DNA of 64,000 bases from Salinimicrobium sp035607535. Lineage in GTDB: Bacteria; Bacteroidota; Bacteroidia; Flavobacteriales; Flavobacteriaceae. Of this stretch, positions 32,276 to 40,873 are shown one piece after another. Below the pieces are notes generated by a model, which saw only the letters and a program-made list of their open reading frames with translations, was not told where the DNA came from and made no database searches. The stretch lies in NCBI RefSeq assembly GCF_035607535.1, contig NZ_JAYDZX010000003.1:62001-126000 (forward strand), given 5' to 3'. The first letter of the stretch is position 1; every line of letters starts with the position of its first letter. The position numbers were made by a program, and so were the translations under genes.

Positions 32276-32677
32276 ACTATCTGTTTTTCAGGCTGCAAAA
32301 ATAATGAAATTAATTCAGTTCAAAATGCTGTGGTTTTTTTGCCACGAATTCACGAATTATTTTTTGTCTGGTCGAGGGAAGTTGACATCTTTTTTATTTC
32401 ACGCAAAGTTCGCAAAGAAGGCGCAAAGAGCGCAGAGGTGACAGTGGTATAAGAGTGTATTAATCCGTAAACCTTATTCCTTAATCCTTTAAAAATTTCC
32501 CGCTGATCCCGCAGATCTGCGCAGAGTTATCAAACTGCTTTTCAATGTAATGAAATTTGGAATTTGGTGCTTGGAATTTTTGATACCTGAAATTTGATGC
32601 ACAAAAATTTCTGATCACTGATCACTGATCACTGAACACTTAAACTGCCTACTCCCAACTGCGCACTGCCTACTAAC
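32276..32677. other. Intergenic region made of recurring short words
   Basis: Four hundred bases without a gene. They consist of near-repeated short words (CACGAATTCACGAATT; CGCAAAGTTCGCAAAG then GCGCAAAGAGCGCA; TTTGGAATTTGG then CTTGGAATTTT; a CTGATCA tandem; CTGCCTACT twice). Similar phrases occur in three other gaps of the window. No structure of a known RNA was recognised. Confidence 0.5.
32611..32640 (+). repeat. Tandem 7-bp repeat (CTGATCA)
   Basis: Three exact CTGATCA units starting at 32611 are followed by a decayed fourth (CTGAACA). It lies 40 bp downstream of the TonB-receptor gene's stop. Confidence 0.8.
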
Positions 32678-35092
32678 TTACAGTCTCTCCCTCTCAGCTG
32701 CTTCAATCGACCTCTGGTTATCGCTTAGCCTGAAATTACCAAAATTGTACTTGAATCCCACACGAACGTAGCGGGTTTCTGGCCGGGCAAAATAACCATT
32801 GTCCTGGTTGAGATAGTTCGATCTGAGCCAGGTATTCGTCTCGTTAAGTACGTCTTCAACATTAAGACTAACCTCTGCGCGATTGTTCCACAAAGTCTTT
32901 CGAAGTCCTATCGAAAGGGTAGTAAAGGGATCCATAATATAAGAACCGCTAAGGAAATTCGAGACATAGGTTAAACTGGTCTCTCCTGTAAAGGTTCCAT
33001 CTTTTGAGATTGTGAAGTTGTTATAGAAGCTTCCGTAAAACCCATCAATTTCTAATGTTACCGGCACATCACCGCTTTCAAGAGCTATGAAACTTCTCTT
33101 TTCATTAAAGGCATTTAGATACAAATATGAATACCACCAGCTAAATAGCGATCTACCGTGACTAAACTGGATCCCATAAGTTGTACTCTCCTCTAAATTC
33201 ACATAAGCTCTCCTAATAATCCGGGCTTCATTATCCTGAAAACTCAGGCTTTGAGGGGTATTCCCGCTGTCGGTATAGAAAAGATCAATAAAATATTCAT
33301 TTTTTAATGCGTAACTAAGAGAGTAGCTATTAGCAATGGCCGCTCTCAAGGCAGGATTTCCGGCATTAAAATCAAACTCGGTAAGGTAATACCTGAAAGG
33401 ATTCAGACTTTCATAACGCGGTCGTTGTATCCTTCGGCTGTAGTCGAAGGTAAGGCTGTGATTATCATTGAAACTGTGGAGCAGATAAAAGGTAGGAAAT
33501 AGTTCAAAATAATTCCGTGAATCTATCTGTTGCAGGGAGCGGGAATCACCCCACCGGTCTGTATACTCACCTCTTAATCCCCCCTTGACACTCCATTTCT
33601 CCCAATCCTTTGCGAGGGAAAAATAGGCGGCATAGATCGTTTCATCGTATAGAAAATTGTCTGATTGTTGTTGATCGTAGGATCTTTCCCCTGTAGCGGT
33701 ATCAATTTGATAATAATCAATTCCGCTTTCAGAATCAATAAAAGAAGCTTTTGCACCAAGTTCAAAGCTGGTACTTCCAAGAGGGGTCATATAATCGATC
33801 TGGCCTGTGTAAATATCTATTCCCTGCCGGGCATCGGTAGAAAAAAGCCTCTCCTGGTCTGGCAATGTTAATTCGTCAATAGTAGTGGCTACCAGCTGTC
33901 CCCTGTCCTGATCAAATCTCGTGTAATGTCCCCGTGCTGAGATCTGTGCACCGGGCTTGTTAAAAAGGTGCTTGTATTCAAGATCAAGGGCAACGTTAGA
34001 AAGATCTTCTTCCAGTTCGCTATCGGTAATGAGATTAGCAGATTCAACCCCGCCGTTGATGACTCTTGTGAAGACATCATTATCGAAGGTCTTATTTGGG
34101 GAAATTGTAAAATTGGAAGAGAAGTTCAGGATATTATTATCATCAAAATTATAATCGAGCAGCACATTAGCACTATGAGCATTGGAACGGGTAATGCGCT
34201 CAAAATCTGTTTCCCATCGTGTAGTAATATCACCATTCCCATCCATGAAATTGATGTAACTGTCATCCTCTTTAAATTCCTTTCGCGGGGAATAATTATA
34301 GTTTGTAAAGAGATTTAGTTTTTTCGTCTTGTAGTAATGACTTGTTCCAAGCTGGTACTTCGGAAAGACAGCTTGTGTCCATGCTCCATTAATATTTCCT
34401 TTGTAACCGGGAGCTATGCCCTTGGTCGTTACAATATTGAGTATCGCACCACCTTCGGCATCATAGCGAGCCGGTGGTGTGGTTATCACTTCAATGGACT
34501 TAATATTTTCTGCGGAATAATTCTCAAGAAGGGTCTGTAATTCGGAAGCAGAAAGCTGCACTTTGCGGTCATTGATATAAACCTGCACTCCCTGGTTTCG
34601 AACCATCAGGGAATTTCCCGAAAGAATAACTCCCGGAGTCTTTTTGAGAATATCCCAAGAGTTTCCTGTAGAAAGGGTGGTGTTCTCTACGTTAAACACA
34701 AGCCGGTCTACCTCTCTTTTTACTGAAGGATTTTTGTAGTTGATGGAAACCTCATTTAGTGTAGCAGTATCATTTTGAAGAACAAGATCTCCCAAATTCA
34801 GCTTTTTTGAAACCTCTATTTTCCGAAGTAGATCCTGGAATCCGACAAAACTTATCTTAAGCAGGTAATCGTTCTCCTCAACTGCATTGAGAACAAATTC
34901 GCCATTTTCTGAAGAAACGGCTCCTTTATAAACACTTGTGGAATCCTGTGCATCCAGCAATATAACATTGGCAAAAGCTATCGGCTGCCAGGATGGATCC
35001 AGTACACGGCCTTCGACCGAATGCTGGCTAAAACCTGAAAAAGAACACAAAAACAAAAGCAGGCACAGTGGGGGGCTGTAATATTTAATCAT
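32678..35092 (-). CDS. TonB-dependent receptor-like outer-membrane protein (OMP_b-brl_3 type)
   Basis: An 804-residue outer-membrane receptor. The start is at ATG 35092 (MIKYYSPPLCLLLFLCSFSG), a signal peptide placed after a good promoter; a longer frame reaches 35134. A carboxypeptidase-regulatory-like domain (about 20-105: VEGRVLDPSWQPIAFANVIL) precedes the plug (about 120-225: GVQVYINDRKVQLSASELQ, then IKSIEVITTPPARYDAEGGA). The remainder is a beta-barrel with a C-terminal aromatic strand. No SusD-like partner is present, which separates it from SusCD systems. Peptide, siderophore or metal uptake are all possible; the ligand is not evident. Confidence 0.9.
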   Translation of the reverse strand: MIKYYSPPLCLLLFLCSFSGFSQHSVEGRVLDPSWQPIAFANVILLDAQDSTSVYKGAVSSENGEFVLNAVEENDYLLKISFVGFQDLLRKIEVSKKLNLGDLVLQNDTATLNEVSINYKNPSVKREVDRLVFNVENTTLSTGNSWDILKKTPGVILSGNSLMVRNQGVQVYINDRKVQLSASELQTLLENYSAENIKSIEVITTPPARYDAEGGAILNIVTTKGIAPGYKGNINGAWTQAVFPKYQLGTSHYYKTKKLNLFTNYNYSPRKEFKEDDSYINFMDGNGDITTRWETDFERITRSNAHSANVLLDYNFDDNNILNFSSNFTISPNKTFDNDVFTRVINGGVESANLITDSELEEDLSNVALDLEYKHLFNKPGAQISARGHYTRFDQDRGQLVATTIDELTLPDQERLFSTDARQGIDIYTGQIDYMTPLGSTSFELGAKASFIDSESGIDYYQIDTATGERSYDQQQSDNFLYDETIYAAYFSLAKDWEKWSVKGGLRGEYTDRWGDSRSLQQIDSRNYFELFPTFYLLHSFNDNHSLTFDYSRRIQRPRYESLNPFRYYLTEFDFNAGNPALRAAIANSYSLSYALKNEYFIDLFYTDSGNTPQSLSFQDNEARIIRRAYVNLEESTTYGIQFSHGRSLFSWWYSYLYLNAFNEKRSFIALESGDVPVTLEIDGFYGSFYNNFTISKDGTFTGETSLTYVSNFLSGSYIMDPFTTLSIGLRKTLWNNRAEVSLNVEDVLNETNTWLRSNYLNQDNGYFARPETRYVRVGFKYNFGNFRLSDNQRSIEAAERERL

Positions 35093-35135
35093 GCAAAATG
35101 GTTGGTTAGTGCTGGATAATGTTAACGAAATCAAA

Positions 35136-35165
35136 CAAATATAGCATTAATAGTATGATAACAAA
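35136..35165 (-). promoter_or_regulatory. Promoter of the TonB-receptor gene
   Basis: On the minus strand TTTG (35165-35162), 18 nt, then TATATTTG (35143-35136). It lies 43 nt before the ATG at 35092 and supports that start. Confidence 0.65.
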
Positions 35166-35199
35166 AGATTTTAACCCTCCTGCTGCAGAAGACGCAAGC

Positions 35200-38163
35200 C
35201 TATTTTACGGGAGCTGCTTTTAGAGCGTCATAGAGTACCTGCTGTACTTGTGTGCGGGTGTTGAGCTGGGACAGCCTATTATTTTCCCGCGTTGGAAGAA
35301 CGCGGTTGGAGAGAAAAATGTATATGAGGTTGTGCTTTGGATCAACCCAGGCCATTGTGCCTGTAAAACCTGTATGCCCAAAACTTTCCTTAGAAGCATC
35401 CTTTGCCGTATTGTTACTTACTCCCCTGTATTCAAGATTAGGTTTGTCAAACCCCAGGGCTCTACGGTTGTCGTTTTGCGGAAACTGGCTACGGGTGAAT
35501 TCCGATAAGGTCTCTTCCTGCAAATATCGCCGGCCACCATATTCCCCGCCATTGAGATACATTTGCAGGAGCTTGGCGAGATCATTGGCATTGGAAAAAA
35601 GACCTGCATGACCCGATATTCCACCCAATAATATAGCACCTTCATCATGAACATCACCGTGGATCAATTTTTTCCTGAAAAAAAAATCATTTTCTGTAGG
35701 CACTATATCGGCGGGAGAAAATGATTCTGAAGGATTGAACATGAGGCTTGTGGCGCCAAGAGGATCATAGAACTCCTCCCGTAGATACCTGTCAAAAGCT
35801 TCTTCTGAAATGTTCTGCACGATCCAGGGAGCCAAAATAAAGAAGAAGTCAGAATAGACATACTTCTTTTCATCGCTTATCTCTGATTTTCTTATTGCCT
35901 TCCTTATCTTCTTGTGGTAATTGCGGTGCAGGTACATATCATCGGCAATTTTTATAGGATATCTCCTAGAAGAATCCTGCTGAACAGTCCACCATCTAAA
36001 ACTGCCATTTTTGCGATACATTTTTTTCCAGAAAGGGATCCATGGCTGAAAACCAGCCTGGTGCGCCAGGATATCACGATAAGGAATATCTTTCTTGTTG
36101 GATCTTCTAAAATCTCTCAGATGATCAGCAAGGGTCTGGTCGAGCTGAAACTGCCCTTCCTCGTATAGCTTCATGATGGCGGGCATGGTGGCTGCTATTT
36201 TTGTCACCGAAGCCAGGTCATAAAGATCAGTCCTCTCCACGGGAATTGTGTCAGAGTATTTATGCTCCCCATAAGCTTTGTAAAAGACAACTTTTTGGTC
36301 CTTTGCCACCAGCACTTGTCCACCCGGAGTGGCTTTCATTTGCATCGCCTGCTGCATAAGGGAATCAATTCCTCTTTCAAGTACATCCGAATTCATTCCC
36401 ACAGCTTCGGGCATGGAGTAACTCAAGCGGATCTTTTCCAGAAGATCAAGCCCCTCTCCTGCCCTAAATTTATCACCGATACTCACAGGAAGTTTTCCCG
36501 TTGCTCCTATCCCTCCAAAAATGACCTCTGCAGCTTTCTTTTGTGTCATTTCTGAATCCTGGTAAGTCAACAGCAGCGCCGGTGCTTTTTCGATATTCTT
36601 CAGCTTATCGATCACATAAGGGTTTTTAAAAAAGCTGATGATCGTATTATCATTACCTGAAGCTTCAGCAATAAGATCTACGACAGGATCAGAAAATTTC
36701 ATGGTATTGCGCGGAAACCTGCTGTCATCGTGAATTCCCAGAATGACCAGGTTATACTCCTGAAGTTTCTCCTTAAGTTCTGCTATTTCTGAAGCGTCAG
36801 CATCTGCCGGAAGCTGAAAATCTTCCACATCGGCATACAGTTGCAGAGCTTTTTGAAATTCAGTTTTCTTTTTTGCACCAATAGACACGGAAGCGATCTT
36901 GAACACTTCCAGTTCCCGTAAAGGCATGAGACTTTTGTCATTTTTGAGGACTGTAAGTGAAGCCTCTACCAATTGTTCATGTAGCAGTTTTGCTGCAGGA
37001 GAGTTCAGCTTTTTTTGAAGGCCTTTTTTCTTTACCGGTTCGTACTGGTTCAGCCCAACCCATTGTTTGACCGAAAGCACCTTACGAACTTTCTCCTCGA
37101 TCTCAGCTTCAGTGATCAGCCCTAGGTCAACTGCTTTTTTCACCTCCTCAATGGTCTTTGGAACATCTTCGGTAAATTCCAGCAGGTCATTTCCGGCTAG
37201 AATGGCATCTTTATCCACCACCCCGGGAAGGTTACCCTTGGTCACCCCTTTCATGTTCATGGCATCGGTCACGATAAGCCCCTGGAAATTTAGCTTTTCC
37301 TTTAAGAGTTCGGTAATGATGGGACGGGATAAAGTGGAAGGTAAACCTGAAGCATCCAATGCCGGAATATTCAAATGGGCAACCATTACTCCCCCAACAC
37401 CGGCTTCAATAAGTCTGCGGAAGGGATAAAGCTCCAAGGAATCGAGTCTTTCCAGCGGATGGTTGATTTGTGGCAGGGCATAATGTGAATCTGTATCTGT
37501 GTCCCCGTGGCCGGGAAAATGTTTTGCAGTGGTGAACAGCTTGTGGTCCTGCATACCCTTCATGTAGGCGATAGATTTGTCGGACACATTAATTTTGTCC
37601 TCGCCAAAACTCCTGAAGTTGATCACAGGATTAGCCGGATTATTATTTACGTCCACTACCGGGGCGAAATTGACGTGCAAACCACTCAGTCTAATCTGCC
37701 GGGCCATCTCCCTCCCCAACTCATAAAGCAATTCATCATCCTGAATCGCTCCAAGTGCCATTTGAAACGGATAGCTGATAGTATTGTCCAGGCGCATTCC
37801 CAGGCCCCATTCTGCATCAATAGCCCCTAATAACGGCACTTTTGACACCTCCTGGTAGTCGTTCATTAGTTCCACCTGACTCACCGCATCTCCCTGAAAA
37901 AAAATAAGCCCCCCGATCTTCTGCTCCTCAATGAGCTTCAGGATGTCCTTTTTGTGTTTTTCCCCACGATTTGAATAAGCAGCTACCATGATCAACTGCC
38001 CAATTTTCTCTTCAAGAGTAAGGCTGTTGAGCGTGGAGTCTACCCATTTGCTGTTCTGGTACTCAAGAAATGGTGGAGCACCTTCAGAAGAGATTTGAGC
38101 CGGGGCGGACCCTATAGTTATAAGAGTAACTAAAATAAAGAAACATATAGGGTTAAGTCGCAT
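35200..38163 (-). CDS. GH3 beta-N-acetylglucosaminidase fused to a serine hydrolase (beta-lactamase fold)
   Basis: A 987-residue exported fusion with a signal peptide (cleavage near APAQ). Residues 35-370 form a NagZ-like GH3 domain with the His-Asp acid/base motif KHFPGHGDTDTDSH (214-227) and the nucleophile Asp300 in GLIVTDAMNMKG. A GH3 C-terminal sandwich follows (about 395-575). Residues 590-987 form a class-C beta-lactamase-like hydrolase with the SxxK motif SVTK (652-655), a tyrosine motif YSD and a C-terminal HTGFTG segment. NagZ releases GlcNAc from muropeptides. The second domain resembles Bacillus AmiE (serine-type N-acetylmuramoyl-L-alanine amidase), which is encoded beside NagZ there. 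A two-step muropeptide-degrading enzyme is inferred. It lies 30 bp downstream of the acyltransferase gene. Confidence 0.9.
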   Translation of the reverse strand: MRLNPICFFILVTLITIGSAPAQISSEGAPPFLEYQNSKWVDSTLNSLTLEEKIGQLIMVAAYSNRGEKHKKDILKLIEEQKIGGLIFFQGDAVSQVELMNDYQEVSKVPLLGAIDAEWGLGMRLDNTISYPFQMALGAIQDDELLYELGREMARQIRLSGLHVNFAPVVDVNNNPANPVINFRSFGEDKINVSDKSIAYMKGMQDHKLFTTAKHFPGHGDTDTDSHYALPQINHPLERLDSLELYPFRRLIEAGVGGVMVAHLNIPALDASGLPSTLSRPIITELLKEKLNFQGLIVTDAMNMKGVTKGNLPGVVDKDAILAGNDLLEFTEDVPKTIEEVKKAVDLGLITEAEIEEKVRKVLSVKQWVGLNQYEPVKKKGLQKKLNSPAAKLLHEQLVEASLTVLKNDKSLMPLRELEVFKIASVSIGAKKKTEFQKALQLYADVEDFQLPADADASEIAELKEKLQEYNLVILGIHDDSRFPRNTMKFSDPVVDLIAEASGNDNTIISFFKNPYVIDKLKNIEKAPALLLTYQDSEMTQKKAAEVIFGGIGATGKLPVSIGDKFRAGEGLDLLEKIRLSYSMPEAVGMNSDVLERGIDSLMQQAMQMKATPGGQVLVAKDQKVVFYKAYGEHKYSDTIPVERTDLYDLASVTKIAATMPAIMKLYEEGQFQLDQTLADHLRDFRRSNKKDIPYRDILAHQAGFQPWIPFWKKMYRKNGSFRWWTVQQDSSRRYPIKIADDMYLHRNYHKKIRKAIRKSEISDEKKYVYSDFFFILAPWIVQNISEEAFDRYLREEFYDPLGATSLMFNPSESFSPADIVPTENDFFFRKKLIHGDVHDEGAILLGGISGHAGLFSNANDLAKLLQMYLNGGEYGGRRYLQEETLSEFTRSQFPQNDNRRALGFDKPNLEYRGVSNNTAKDASKESFGHTGFTGTMAWVDPKHNLIYIFLSNRVLPTRENNRLSQLNTRTQVQQVLYDALKAAPVK

Positions 38164-38193
38164 CTTAAAAAAATTGAAATCCGAAATATAAGA

Positions 38194-39363
38194 TTAAACT
38201 TTGATGTAGATCTTCTTTTTATCCATCCAATAGCCTATTACCCATAACAGAAGTACATAACTAACGGCAAACAGTAGGGATGCATTGTAGTCATTGAGCC
38301 AGGTTAGAAAGAAATTTTTATAGATGAATGCTTTGACACTGCTGCCATTTATAAATATAATGCTCATGAGACCTATTATCATTCCCGACAAAGCGTAAAT
38401 AAATAGTGGATTTCTGCCAAAAGCTTCAAAAAAATAGGTCCATTTTTTAACCTTAAGAATTTCTATGATCCAAATGAGACCTGCAATCAGAACAAGATCC
38501 CAGCCAATGGTCAGCAGCACATAAGAGCTGGTCCAAATGGGTTTATTTATAGGAAAAGTGAGATCCCAGAGGTTCGCAAGGATCAGAAAAATGATTCCGG
38601 TAACAGTAAGTTTAACAATGGTGGGATAACTATTTCCGGATCTTTGAATAAAAATTCCGGCGAGGTATCCTGCCAATACACTTACAATGGCCGGTAAGGT
38701 GCTCAATAACCCTTCCGGATCAAAAGGAATTCCGAAGCCATGGTAAAGGTTTTCAGGCGGTATAAGAAGCAGGTCGAATTTCAAAGCGGCATTTCCTTCC
38801 AATCCATAGGGATTGCCAGGATCCCCAAAGAACCACATCAATCCCCAATAGGCTAATAGGATAACCACCCCTGTATAAGTTGAACCCTTTATTCCGAGGT
38901 AACGCACTATGAGAGACGCAAGCAGGTAGCAAATGGCAATACGCTGCAATACTCCCATGATACGAAGAGAGGAGAGATCATTCCAGATATATTCACCTTC
39001 TGAGTAGTGCAAAAATGGAAAAGCATTCAAAAACAAACCAATTACAAAGATCAGGAAGCTCCTCTTAAGCACCTTCTTCAGAAAAATAGCATCAGTCTGG
39101 TTCTTAAACTTCTTCATGCTAAAACTCATAGCATTTCCCACTACAAAAAGAAAAGTTGGAAAAACCAGATCGGTAATGGTAAATCCATGCCAGGCAGCAT
39201 GCTTGAAAGGAGCATAAATTGTACTCCAACTACCAGGTGTGTTTACGAGGATCATTAGGGCAATGGTCATTCCTCTTAAAACATCAAGAGCCGGATATCG
39301 CTGTTTTAACTTCCCTGCAGGCGCTATTTCGCTGTGTACCTGAAAGGATTGAGCTTTTTCCAT
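38194..39363 (-). CDS. NagX-like membrane acyltransferase (DUF5009/heparan-alpha-glucosaminide acetyltransferase type)
   Basis: A 389-residue polytopic membrane protein with about ten TM helices. The N-terminal signature LKQRYPALDVLRGMTIALMI and the loop FVVGNAMSFSMKK fit the family of heparan-alpha-glucosaminide N-acetyltransferase-like proteins, called NagX in bacterial GlcNAc clusters. The conserved HAAWHGFTITDLVFPTFLF segment includes the catalytic-type His. It may acetylate glucosaminyl residues on the periplasmic side so that the GH3 or GH20 enzymes can act, though this is unproven. It is first in the minus-strand unit with the GH3 fusion and divergent from the ROK regulator. Confidence 0.85.
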   Translation of the reverse strand: MEKAQSFQVHSEIAPAGKLKQRYPALDVLRGMTIALMILVNTPGSWSTIYAPFKHAAWHGFTITDLVFPTFLFVVGNAMSFSMKKFKNQTDAIFLKKVLKRSFLIFVIGLFLNAFPFLHYSEGEYIWNDLSSLRIMGVLQRIAICYLLASLIVRYLGIKGSTYTGVVILLAYWGLMWFFGDPGNPYGLEGNAALKFDLLLIPPENLYHGFGIPFDPEGLLSTLPAIVSVLAGYLAGIFIQRSGNSYPTIVKLTVTGIIFLILANLWDLTFPINKPIWTSSYVLLTIGWDLVLIAGLIWIIEILKVKKWTYFFEAFGRNPLFIYALSGMIIGLMSIIFINGSSVKAFIYKNFFLTWLNDYNASLLFAVSYVLLLWVIGYWMDKKKIYIKV

Positions 39364-39411
39364 GATTGAAGATTAATGGGTGAAGGCTTAAAACATTGAA
39401 GAAAATGATTA

Positions 39412-39474
39412 ATTAAAGTATTACTTTCTACTGATTTAAATATATAAAATTTCAGGAAATGAATATACTTTAAT
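39412..39474. promoter_or_regulatory. Inverted repeat in the nagX/ROK divergent promoter region (candidate operator)
   Basis: ATTAAAGTAT (39412-39421) and ATACTTTAAT (39465-39474) are perfect 10-bp complements, 43 bp apart, midway between the divergent genes. ROK repressors such as NagC bind AT-rich paired sites and loop DNA, so this pair is a candidate operator. AT-richness makes chance occurrence possible. Confidence 0.35.
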
Positions 39475-39564
39475 AAAATTTTTATATAAGTCTTGGAGAA
39501 GAAAAATGTTTGTTCTAATTTTAGTTCAGGACGCACTCAAGACTTCTGTTCCATATTGTAAAGC

Positions 39565-40824
39565 ATGATTAAACCTGAAATCTTAGGTAGGGCTGAATCT
39601 TTAGAAGATTCCAGCAATGTAGAGCGTAAAAAACATCTTCTAAAATTAAAGATCCTTCAATATTTTTATTTTGAAGGAGCTAAGACCAATTCACAGATCT
39701 GCGACCACTTCAACATTAGCTCGCCTACCTCAGTTAAAATTCTCAATCAGTTGAGAAAGGAAAGGTGGGTAAAGAAAGATGGTACAGGTAAGTCGGTCGG
39801 TGGAAGAAAACCGGACCTTTACCATCTTGAAGAAAATAGTTTTTATGTTGTAGGCGTACAGCTGAACAGGTTTAGAATAAGGACTGCCATTTTTGACAAC
39901 CACAGTAGTAAGATCCTGGAATTAGAAGAAACACCTTTTAATATTGAGAAGGAAAAGAATGTAGTTGATCACTTGTACAGATTAATCAAGAGTTTGATCA
40001 AAGGATCAAATTTACCTTCCGACAAATTAATGGGAATTGGAGTAAGCATGCCGGGATTGGTTTCTTCACAGGAAGGTAAAAATTTCACTTATTTCTCTTC
40101 AGAGGAACAGTCGGAATCCCTTCAGCGGGTACTTCAGGAAAGATTGGAGAAACCTGTACATTTTTTAAATGATGCAAAAAGTGCTTGTTTAGCCGAATCA
40201 AAGTTTGGGCTTGCGAAGAACAGGAAAAATGTTCTTGTGATTTCCATGGATTGGGGAATAGGTCTTGGAATTATTGTAGATGGTAAGATGCACCAGGGTA
40301 CCTCGGGCTTTGCAGGAGAATTTGGACATATCCCGCTTGTAGACGATGGTCGGCTTTGTCACTGTGGAAAACGCGGATGCCTGGAGACTGTAGCTTCCGG
40401 AATGGCTTTAACCCGAATGGTTCAGGAAGGAATAAGGGCAGGTGAAAGCTCCATTCTGAATAAACTTTCTCCGGAAGAACTGGAGGGGCTACAGCCGGAG
40501 ACCATCATTGAAGCTGCCAACCAGGGCGATCAATTCGCTATAAACACCCTTTCTAAAGTAGGAATTGACCTGGGAAAGGGAATTGCTATTCTCATACAGT
40601 TGCTCAACCCCGAGCTTATCATACTAGAAGGGAAATTTGCCGATGCTAAACAGTTCATTACCACCCCCATACAGCAATCGATGAACACCTACTGCATGGC
40701 ACAGCTACGGGAAAAAACTAAAATAGAGCTTTCCAGCCTGGGAAAAGATTCGGTTTTACTCGGATCTGTTGCGAAGGTTATGGAAAGCATTTTTGAAGAA
40801 CAAATAGCGATGGTGAGTAACTGA
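39565..40824 (+). CDS. ROK-family transcriptional regulator (NagC/Mlc-like)
   Basis: A sugar-responsive repressor of 419 residues. The N-terminal winged helix (about 22-75: KTNSQICDHFNISSPTSVKI, then LNQLRKERWVKKDG) is followed by a ROK sugar-kinase fold with MGIGVSMPGLVSS, GIGLGIIVDGKMHQGTSGFA and GEFGHIPLV, and the zinc motif CHCGKRGCLE. Catalytic kinase features are partial, as in NagC. Neighbours on both sides handle amino sugars, so GlcNAc-6-P or GlcN-6-P is the likely inducer. It is transcribed with the nagB fusion gene (49-bp gap) and divergent from nagX. Confidence 0.9.
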   Translation: MIKPEILGRAESLEDSSNVERKKHLLKLKILQYFYFEGAKTNSQICDHFNISSPTSVKILNQLRKERWVKKDGTGKSVGGRKPDLYHLEENSFYVVGVQLNRFRIRTAIFDNHSSKILELEETPFNIEKEKNVVDHLYRLIKSLIKGSNLPSDKLMGIGVSMPGLVSSQEGKNFTYFSSEEQSESLQRVLQERLEKPVHFLNDAKSACLAESKFGLAKNRKNVLVISMDWGIGLGIIVDGKMHQGTSGFAGEFGHIPLVDDGRLCHCGKRGCLETVASGMALTRMVQEGIRAGESSILNKLSPEELEGLQPETIIEAANQGDQFAINTLSKVGIDLGKGIAILIQLLNPELIILEGKFADAKQFITTPIQQSMNTYCMAQLREKTKIELSSLGKDSVLLGSVAKVMESIFEEQIAMVSN

Positions 40825-40873
40825 AGAAATTTATGAGCATTGCTTTTTATAGGACCCACAATACTTTAATATC

